Shown here piece by piece: positions 1 to 6,000 of a stretch of DNA of 10,941 nucleotides. This DNA is from an uncultured Clostridium sp. (GTDB lineage: Bacteria; Bacillota; Clostridia; TANB77; CAG-508). The notes below the pieces were generated by a model. That model was not told the DNA's origin, did no database searches, and saw only the letters and a list, made by a program, of their open reading frames with translations. The translations under genes and the position numbers were made by a program. Every line of letters begins with the position of its first letter. The stretch's first letter is position 1. The stretch is taken from assembly GCA_946008205.1 (NCBI GenBank), contig CAMGAZ010000030.1, positions 1 through 10,941 of the forward strand, written 5' to 3'.

Positions 1-6
1 ACTTTG

Positions 7-15
7 TGCTATTAT
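7..15 (+). promoter_or_regulatory. Probable extended -10 element of the abrB promoter
   Basis: The bases TG at 7-8, one base, then TATTAT at 10-15 fit an extended -10 element (TGnTATAAT with one mismatch). Transcription would start near 21-23, about 35 bases before the abrB ATG. Any -35 hexamer would lie at or beyond the window edge, so the promoter cannot be fully judged. Its placement just upstream of the Spo0A-type box supports it. Confidence 0.4.
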
Positions 16-28
16 TATTGTAGATTGT

Positions 29-35
29 TGTCGAA
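29..35 (+). promoter_or_regulatory. Spo0A-binding (0A) box upstream of abrB
   Basis: TGTCGAA is an exact match to the 0A box consensus TGNCGAA. It lies 22 bases before the abrB ATG and just downstream of the likely start of transcription. In Bacillus subtilis Spo0A~P represses abrB through tandem 0A boxes placed downstream of the start site. A second, degenerate copy (TGTTGCA, 39-45) starts 10 bases after the first, the spacing I recall for the B. subtilis pair. A 7-base match alone would be weak; its position before abrB is what makes it credible. Confidence 0.55.
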
Positions 36-57
36 TTTTGTTGCAGGAGGAAGTAAG

Positions 58-318
58 ATGAAATCAACTGGAATTGTTAGACGCGTAGATGAATTAGGTA
101 GGATAGTTATTCCAATAGAATTACGAAATAAACTAAAAATAGCAGAAAAGGACCCTATTGAAATATACGTTGATGGTTCTTCAATTGTGTTAAAAAAGTA
201 TGAAGAAACTTGCGTTTTTTGTGGTAGTAATAAAAATGTTGTGGAATATAAGGAAAAATTAATTTGCACTAAATGTGCACAAAACATATCTACCATGTCG
301 GATAATATAAAAAAATAA
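58..318 (+). CDS. abrB: AbrB-family transition-state regulator with CxxC...CxxC tail
   Basis: This is an 86-residue transcription factor of the AbrB/SpoVT swapped-hairpin family. Residues 1-49 are nearly the B. subtilis AbrB DNA-binding domain (MKSTGIVRRVDELGRIVIPI, then ELR and IEIYVDG). The C-terminal part differs from B. subtilis AbrB: it holds two CxxC pairs (C52/C55 and C70/C73) that look like a small zinc ribbon, as in clostridial AbrB/Abh proteins. The start at 58 was chosen because AGGAGG at 45-50 sits 7 bases before it and the protein then begins exactly where the family begins; an ATG in the same frame at position 4 would add 18 residues unlike the family. AbrB proteins bind AT-rich promoters as dimers or tetramers and repress stationary-phase genes during growth. 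The upstream 0A box suggests repression by Spo0A. The gene converges on rsmI. Confidence 0.93.
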   Translation: MKSTGIVRRVDELGRIVIPIELRNKLKIAEKDPIEIYVDGSSIVLKKYEETCVFCGSNKNVVEYKEKLICTKCAQNISTMSDNIKK

Positions 319-343
319 TCAATAGTGATTAACACTATTGATT
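304..343 (-). terminator. Rho-independent terminator of the trmN6-rsmI operon
   Basis: An 11-bp perfect stem (317-327 pairs with 333-343) closes a 5-base loop. Read on the minus strand it is followed by one A and seven U (315-309), then an AU-rich stretch. Read on the + strand it has no U-tract, so it serves the minus-strand operon. Its foot overlaps the abrB stop codon at 316-318. Confidence 0.75.
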
Positions 344-347
344 TATT

Positions 348-400
348 GGCTGTTGACAAAGTTTGTAAAAATATTTTGTTAAACAGCCTTTTCTTTTTTT
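348..400 (+). terminator. Rho-independent terminator of abrB
   Basis: GGCTGTT (348-354) pairs with AACAGCC (382-388). The stem continues past a one-base bulge at 381, with 355-360 pairing to 375-380 (one G-U pair). It is followed on the + strand by TTTTCTTTTTTT (389-400). On the minus strand no U-tract follows, so this hairpin works for abrB only. Its U-tract runs into the rsmI stop codon. Confidence 0.8.
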
Positions 401-1232
401 ATTTATTCAAAAAATTCTTATATATAACGTCTTTTGGCACTTTGTTGTTTTTCGCAATTTTCTTAATTATTTCTTTCTTAGATAATCCACAGTCTACATA
501 ATGTTGATATTGTTCTTCTAAAGACATCTTATTAAGACTATCTATTTCTTTTTCTTTATTAGTCTTGCTATGCATCTCAAAAAGTATTATATATTCTCCT
601 TTAACGTCATCTAGTAATTCTAGAATTTGTGATATATTTCCTCTTATGTAACCTTCATGAATTTTGGTAAGCTCTTTTGCTATTACTACTTCAATATCCC
701 CAAACCTACTAAGCATCTCTTTTAGTGTTTTTGTTAGTCTGTGAGGAGCTTCGTAGAATATAACTGTTTTATTTTGGTTCTCTATATCTTCAAATTTCTC
801 CTCTCTCAGTTTTTTGTCTAATGGTAGGAATCCATAAAAAGAAAATTCTCTAGTATTTAAGCCCGAGGCTATTAGAGCATTTATCAATGCACATGCACCT
901 GGAATGGGAACTACCTCTATATTTTCTTTAATTGCTTCTTTCACTACTTCCTCTCCAGGATCGGAAATCCCCGGAGTTCCTGCATCTGTTATTAATCCAA
1001 TATTTTTGTTATCCTTTAAAATTTTTATTAGTTCTTCTGTTTTTGTATCTTCGTTATGTCTATGGTAACTAATCAATGGTTTTGATATTCCTAAGTAATT
1101 CAATAGTTTTAGCGAATGTCTTGTGTCTTCAGCTGCTATTATGTCTACCTCTTCAAGTGTTTTTACTGCTCGATATGTTATATCTCCCAAATTTCCTATG
1201 GGTGTTGCTATTAAAAATAATTTTCCTGCCAT
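399..1232 (-). CDS. rsmI: 16S rRNA (cytidine-1402-2'-O)-methyltransferase
   Basis: RsmI methylates the ribose of C1402 in 16S rRNA, in the decoding centre, using S-adenosylmethionine. The 277-residue length is normal for the family. Visible signatures of the tetrapyrrole-methylase fold are ATPIGNLGDIT (9-19), AEDTRH (34-39), SYHRHN (55-60), DAGTPGISDPG (83-93), FYEAPHR (159-165) and KELTKIHE (186-193). The last 45 or so residues form the small C-terminal helical region. A GGAGG (1243-1247 on the minus strand) lies 10 bases before the ATG, immediately after the trmN6 stop; the two genes are separated by 18 bases and surely co-transcribed. An ATG at 1240-1242 is out of frame. The operon ends at the hairpin at 304-343. 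Confidence 0.97.
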   Translation of the reverse strand: MAGKLFLIATPIGNLGDITYRAVKTLEEVDIIAAEDTRHSLKLLNYLGISKPLISYHRHNEDTKTEELIKILKDNKNIGLITDAGTPGISDPGEEVVKEAIKENIEVVPIPGACALINALIASGLNTREFSFYGFLPLDKKLREEKFEDIENQNKTVIFYEAPHRLTKTLKEMLSRFGDIEVVIAKELTKIHEGYIRGNISQILELLDDVKGEYIILFEMHSKTNKEKEIDSLNKMSLEEQYQHYVDCGLSKKEIIKKIAKNNKVPKDVIYKNFLNK

Positions 1233-1250
1233 TTTGGCTCATCCTCCATA

Positions 1251-2006
1251 TTATTTTTGATTATATATATCTTTGATTTGTTCTGTATATTCCCCGTTTT
1301 TTTCATATATGCATAATGGTTTATCTATTTTTAGAAACTTCCTTCCTCCTTTTACTCCCTTTATTAGTATAATTGAAGCTCCTGCATTTTTATTTGGATA
1401 TACTACACGTACTTCTTTTGGTTCTATCTTTTTTTCTCTCATTTTGCACATTATGTCTACTATGCGTTCTGGTTTATGAACTAAATATAATTCCCCTTTA
1501 TCTTTTAAAAGTTCAGAAGAAACTGCTATAAAGTCTGATAGAGTAGCTTTTACTTCATGTCTGGATATAAGTTTCTTTTCATCTTCATTGGTTTTGCCTG
1601 TTCCAACTTCTTTATACGGTGGATTCATTACTACTACATCATATCGATTTTTCGATAGTAAATTCTCCTCAAATATTCTATTTATGTCAACCTTGCAAAT
1701 TTTGAATTTATCTTCTAGTCCATTTAGTTTTATACTTCTTTTTGCCATTTCAGCCACATCTTCTTGAATTTCTACTCCTACAATTTCCTTGAGTCTAGTT
1801 TTTTTGCATAATAACAAACCTATAACACCACTACCAGTTCCCAAGTCAACAACTTTACTATTAGCTTTTATATTTTTGGCAAAATCTGATAAGAGAACAC
1901 TGTCAATTCCAAAACAAAAACCATCATTATTTTGTATAATCTTCAATCCTTTGTATTGCAAGTCGTCTATTCTTTCATTTTCTCTTATTTCAAAATCTTC
2001 TTTCAT
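1251..2006 (-). CDS. trmN6: tRNA1(Val) (adenine-37-N6)-methyltransferase family protein
   Basis: This 251-residue SAM-dependent methyltransferase matches the TrmN6/YfiC/YabB family, which in E. coli makes m6A37 in valine tRNA. Conserved points are ERIDDL (11-16), the GFCFGIDSVLL segment (29-39), the SAM-binding loop DLGTGSG (54-60), the acidic end of strand 2 in GVEIQ (77-81), the catalytic NPPY (128-131) and HKPER (177-181). The family is related to N5-glutamine methyltransferases such as PrmC, but the N-terminal ERIDDL region and the link to rsmI favour TrmN6. TAGGAT ends 5 bases before the ATG. It is the first gene of the operon with rsmI. In B. subtilis the homologue yabB lies two genes before yabC (rsmI), with yazA between them; no yazA-like GIY-YIG gene is present here. 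The exact tRNA substrate in this organism is inferred from the family. Confidence 0.9.
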   Translation of the reverse strand: MKEDFEIRENERIDDLQYKGLKIIQNNDGFCFGIDSVLLSDFAKNIKANSKVVDLGTGSGVIGLLLCKKTRLKEIVGVEIQEDVAEMAKRSIKLNGLEDKFKICKVDINRIFEENLLSKNRYDVVVMNPPYKEVGTGKTNEDEKKLISRHEVKATLSDFIAVSSELLKDKGELYLVHKPERIVDIMCKMREKKIEPKEVRVVYPNKNAGASIILIKGVKGGRKFLKIDKPLCIYEKNGEYTEQIKDIYNQK

Positions 2007-2051
2007 ATTTTATCCTAAAAATTTAATTATGTAAATAGTGAGGTTTTATAA

Positions 2052-2237
2052 ATGTCTAATTCTAAAAGAATATTTAATCCTGATAAGCCCGTTTATTCTA
2101 AAAATTGTAATAATCAACATACTTGCAAAAAAAATTTTAAACATAATACTCTTGATTCTTTATTTTGTGTTGAGAATTTTTTATGTAACTCTCAAAAATT
2201 TTATTATTTGTATAGATTATTTTGTTTCTTTAAATAG
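2052..2237 (+). CDS. Possible small cysteine-rich protein (61 aa), unknown function
   Basis: I do not recognise this ORF. It would encode 61 residues with five cysteines (C19, C25, C39, C45, C58), a basic polar first half and an aromatic, hydrophobic end rich in Phe and Tyr. There is no signal peptide and no clear membrane span. In favour of a real gene: GTGAGG (2038-2043) stands 8 bases before the ATG, the composition is not low-complexity, it ends just before a strong hairpin (2241-2267), and otherwise about 260 bases would be empty. Against: it lies divergently within the stretch where the trmN6 promoter should be, it is short, and no convincing promoter is visible for it. The five cysteines lack a paired CxxC spacing, so metal binding is only a possibility. 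Confidence 0.42.
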   Translation: MSNSKRIFNPDKPVYSKNCNNQHTCKKNFKHNTLDSLFCVENFLCNSQKFYYLYRLFCFFK

Positions 2238-2240
2238 CAA

Positions 2241-2267
2241 AGCAAAAGAGCTAATAGCTCTTTTGCT
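2241..2267. terminator. Hairpin between the small ORF and the GerMN gene
   Basis: A 12-bp perfect stem (2241-2252 with 2256-2267) closes a 3-base loop. It lies between two converging reading frames and its foot includes the TAG stop of the GerMN gene (2266-2268). The tail is only moderately U-rich on either strand (TTTGCTATTT on the minus strand, AGTCATTTCTTAT on the + strand), so it may be a weak bidirectional terminator or a transcript-end stabiliser. Confidence 0.6.
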
Positions 2268-2817
2268 AGTCATTTCTTATAAAGTCCTGAGAAAATTCAA
2301 CTGCACCATCTTTAAACGTCTGGTTTTCTTCTCCATTTATTAATATCCTGACAGAGTTTACTTCCGTAAGTTCCGTAACTGTGTTTACTATACTCTCTAT
2401 TGTTTTTTCTTCCTCTTCCTTTCCTCCTTTGTGATTATCGATGAATTCGGATGAAAAATTTAACTTCAATACATCTCCACTCATATCAGCGCTTATTAGC
2501 ATTGTTCCTTCTGGAATTGCTTTCTCATAACTATCATTTTTTGGTCCCTCTATAAGCATATTTACTATTGTTGTATATGGATCTGTAATTAATTCTTTTA
2601 CATCAATTAATCTAGCTTCTGGTTCTACTTTTCTAGTAGTTTTATTAATAAAATATAGAGATATTATTGTTTGTCTTTCTTGTTCTTCCGAAATCTCCTC
2701 TTGTGGTTGATACTCCTCATATGTATCTTTCTTTTGTCTGCTGTTTACAAAATATATAATAATTACAGAAATTAATGAAACTATTATAATAAACAATATT
2801 AACCTTTTTATTTTCAT
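2266..2817 (-). CDS. Membrane-anchored GerMN-domain protein
   Basis: This predicted 183-residue protein has an N-terminal membrane anchor (about residues 5-24, strongly hydrophobic after MKIKR), an acidic linker (about 30-48) and a GerMN domain (about 50-180). Typical GerMN features are LYF (54-56), the EARLID segment (67-72), LIEGP (88-92), IPEGT (101-105), the LNFS strand (119-122), the helix ESIVNTVTEL (141-150) and VRILING (156-162). It should face outward, anchored in the cell membrane. GerM of B. subtilis acts in sporulation and germination, but single-GerMN proteins also occur in non-sporulating bacteria, so a spore role is not established. The start at 2817 was chosen over an ATG 16 codons upstream (2865) because AAGGGGG lies 9 bases before it and the anchor then begins at residue 1. 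There is no lipobox cysteine. No clear promoter is visible upstream. Confidence 0.85.
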   Translation of the reverse strand: MKIKRLILFIIIVSLISVIIIYFVNSRQKKDTYEEYQPQEEISEEQERQTIISLYFINKTTRKVEPEARLIDVKELITDPYTTIVNMLIEGPKNDSYEKAIPEGTMLISADMSGDVLKLNFSSEFIDNHKGGKEEEEKTIESIVNTVTELTEVNSVRILINGEENQTFKDGAVEFSQDFIRND

Positions 2818-2826
2818 TCTAATTTT

Positions 2827-2833
2827 CCCCCTT
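2827..2833 (-). promoter_or_regulatory. Ribosome binding site that sets the GerMN gene start
   Basis: AAGGGGG on the minus strand, 9 bases before the ATG at 2815-2817. The earlier in-frame ATG at 2863-2865 has no comparable purine-rich site, so this site decides the start. Confidence 0.7.
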
Positions 2834-2971
2834 AAATTTTGTGTACTACTTTTCTTTGATAACATGTCTATTCATTTTCTCATTATTTAGAACTGCAATT
2901 AATTATTTATTTGCAATTTCACAAAAAATACACATTTATTCTCTTTCCTAATGATATCAAAAAGAAGCGTG

Positions 2972-2994
2972 TACCATATAGATAATATACGGTA
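2972..2994. repeat. Operator-like inverted repeat upstream of the activase promoter
   Basis: TACCATATA (2972-2980) and TATACGGTA (2986-2994) are inverted copies with one mismatch, separated by 5 bases. The dyad ends 18 bases before the -35 hexamer of the promoter at 3013-3041, where activators or repressors often bind. No U-tract follows on either strand, so it is not a terminator. No regulator gene is adjacent to name a ligand. The rest of 2866-3012 is AT-rich with nothing else I can support. Confidence 0.4.
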
Positions 2995-3012
2995 AAATAA
3001 AACCTTTCCTAT

Positions 3013-3041
3013 TTGACAAAACTCTTTTTTCAATATAAAAT
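3013..3041 (+). promoter_or_regulatory. Sigma-A type promoter of the activase-fusion gene
   Basis: A perfect -35 TTGACA (3013-3018), a 17-base spacer and TAAAAT (3036-3041) as -10, one mismatch from consensus. Transcription would start near 3048, giving a leader of about 45 bases with AAGGAG at 3077-3082, 10 bases before the ATG. No leader structure suggesting a riboswitch is seen. Confidence 0.8.
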
Positions 3042-3092
3042 TAAACTAATTTTATAGAAAAATACATAAAGTTATTAAGGAGATAATTATAT

Positions 3093-6000
3093 ATGAAAAA
3101 CTTATTGCATGTTGGACTTGATGTTGGTTCAACCACTGTAAAAGTTGTAGTAATGAATGGGTCTTTATCTACAATTTATACTAGCTATCAACGTCATAAT
3201 TCAGATACAAAAAATACAGTATGCGCTGTTTTAGATAATCTTACGGAACGCTATCCAAATTCAGAGTTTACGATTGCCCTAACTGGTTCTGGAGCAATGT
3301 CTGCAGCTAATTTCTTGAATGTACCTTTTATACAGGAAGTTGTTTCTTGTAAAAGAGCAGTAGAAAAATATATACCTGCGACAGATGTCGTTATTGAGCT
3401 TGGTGGTGAGGACGCAAAAATAATATATTTTGGTAAATCTATTGAGCAACGAATGAATGGTACCTGTGCTGGCGGTACAGGAGCTTTCATCGATCAAATG
3501 GCTTCACTTCTAAATACCGATTCTGCAGGCTTGAATGAGTTAGCAAAAAAACATAAGATAATCTACCCTATAGCTTCTCGTTGTGGAGTATTTGCTAAAA
3601 CTGATATACAACCACTAATAAATGAAGGGGCTGCGAAAGAAGATATTGCTGCTTCCATTTTTCAAGCAGTAGTTAATCAAACAATTAGTGGTCTTGCTTG
3701 TGGAAGACCTATACGTGGCAATGTTGCATTTCTAGGTGGTCCTTTAAATTATCTTTCTGAATTAAGAAACAGATTTATTGAAACACTTGGATTAACTGAA
3801 AAACATATTATAATCCCTGATGAAGCTCATTTACTGGTTGCAAAAGGTGCTGCTTTGGATTCTTTAGATATGGAACCAATCTCTGTTGAGAAAATGAAGG
3901 CTAAAATACAGATGTTAAGAAGCTCACATGACACAACAACTACCCCATTGAAACCGCTATTCGTAACACATGCCGAAAACCAAGAAATCCAACAACGCCA
4001 ATCTAAAGATGTGGTGAAAAAATCAAATCTATCTGACTATCATGGGGATTGCTTTATTGGAATCGATGTTGGATCTACTACAACGAAACTAGTTGTGATT
4101 GATAATAATGCTACTTTATTATATTCTTTATACTCTAGTAATGAGGGGAATCCTCTGAAAAGTGTAATAGATATGTTAAAAAAGTTATATGCTGTACTTC
4201 CGTCTGACGTGACAATCCGCTATAGTGGAGTTACTGGCTATGGCGAGAGCTTAATAAAAACTGCACTTAGCGTTGATCTTAACGAAATAGAAACCATTGC
4301 GCATTACACAGCCGCCAAAAAATTCATGCCTAATGTTACTAGTATAGTTGATATTGGCGGACAAGATATGAAATACATAAAATTAAAAAATAATACTATA
4401 GATAATATTATGTTAAATGAAGCTTGTTCCTCTGGTTGCGGTTCTTTTATTGAAACCTTTGCCAAAAGTCTAGGACTGACTATCGATGAGTTTGTTGATT
4501 CTGCTATATCAGCACGAAATCCAGTGGATTTAGGTTCAAGATGTACAGTTTTTATGAATTCAAAAATTAAACAAGCCCAAAAAGAAGGTTACTCTGTTGG
4601 AGATATTTCAGCCGGACTTTCTTATTCCGTAATAAAAAATGCGATTCAAAAGGTTATGAAGATTAGAGATATGAAAGTATTAGGCTCTCATATCGTAGTA
4701 CAAGGTGGAACGTTCTACAATGATGCAGTTCTTCGCGCATTTGAGCTATTAGTTGGGAGGAACGTTGTAAGGCCTGACATCGCTGGACTTATGGGGGCAT
4801 ATGGAGTAGCTCTTTTAGCTCAAGAACAATATGAGGCAAATAAGGATATGGAATACAAGTCTACCCTTGCTACTTTGGATGATATTAATAAACTAAAAGT
4901 CGAGTCATCACATATACGATGCAATAGTTGTGAAAATCATTGCCTGCTTACTATAAATAAATTTAGCAATGGAACAAAACACATATCTGGGAATAGGTGT
5001 GAAAAAGGTGCTGGCATAATTTCTGAAAATAAAGAATTGCCAAATCTTGTAAAATATAAATATCAAAGGATTTTTGACTATACGCCATTAGAGGAAAAAG
5101 ACGCTCCTCGCGGAACCATTGGTATCCCTAGAGTTTTGAACATGTATGAGGATTATCCTTTCTGGTTTACTTTTTTAACTGAGCTTGGATTTAGGGTAAT
5201 AATCTCTGAAAAAAGCAACAGAAAAACTTATGAAAAAGGTATGGAATCAATGCCTTCTGAATCTGTCTGCTACCCTGCAAAGTTATCACACGGACATGTC
5301 ATTAGCTTAATAAAGCAGGGAATAAAAACCATTTTCTACCCTTGTATACCATATTCTAGGAAAGAATATGAATCTGCTGATAATCATTATAATTGCCCAA
5401 TAGTAATTTCCTATTCTGAGGTTTTAAAAAATAATGTGGAAGAATTGAAAGATACAGAAATAACTTTCTTGAATCCATTTTTGCCTTTTGAACCTAAGGC
5501 ATTAGCCTCGACAATTTTAGACTTACCAGAATTTAAGAAGTATAGTTTTACTAGAAAGGAACTTATACATGCAGCTAAGAAAGCTGAAGCAGAATATCAA
5601 CATTGCCGAGAAGATATACATAATGAAGGCGCTAAAGCCGTAAAGTACTTAGCAGAAAATCATCTAAAAGGAATCGTTTTGGCTGGCCGTCCATATCATA
5701 TAGACCCAGAAATTAATCACGGAATTGATACTTTGATTACTAGTCTTGGATTAGGCGTTATTACTGAGGATAGTATTTCAAATCAATCTCTTCCAAAGGC
5801 TCCTCTAAGAGTAGTTAATCAGTGGGTGTTCCACGCCAGACTATATGCTGCTGCAGACTTTGTTGGAAAACATGATAATCTTGAGCTAGTTCAATTAAAC
5901 TCTTTCGGTTGTGGCGTTGATGCTGTAACAACAGATCAAGTTGAGGAAATATTATCAAGTTATAATAAGATGTATACATTAATAAAGATAGATGAAGTAA

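Noticed and set aside
4..57. Upstream in-frame ATG that would extend AbrB by 18 residues
   Set aside because: The extension has no Shine-Dalgarno site, runs through the 0A box and the real Shine-Dalgarno site, and does not resemble AbrB proteins.
353..377. TTGACA followed by a TATTTT-like hexamer, resembling a promoter between abrB and rsmI
   Set aside because: The TTGACA is part of the abrB terminator stem, the spacing is poor, and no gene follows on the + strand.
2038..2343. A 101-codon + strand ORF overlapping the small ORF in another frame
   Set aside because: It begins at a base within the likely Shine-Dalgarno site, runs through the hairpin at 2241-2267 and continues antisense into the GerMN gene; its Ile/Leu-rich translation looks like AT-rich noise.
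2818..2865. Longer GerMN protein starting at the ATG at 2865
   Set aside because: No ribosome binding site precedes it; AAGGGGG correctly precedes the ATG at 2817, which puts the membrane anchor at the N-terminus.
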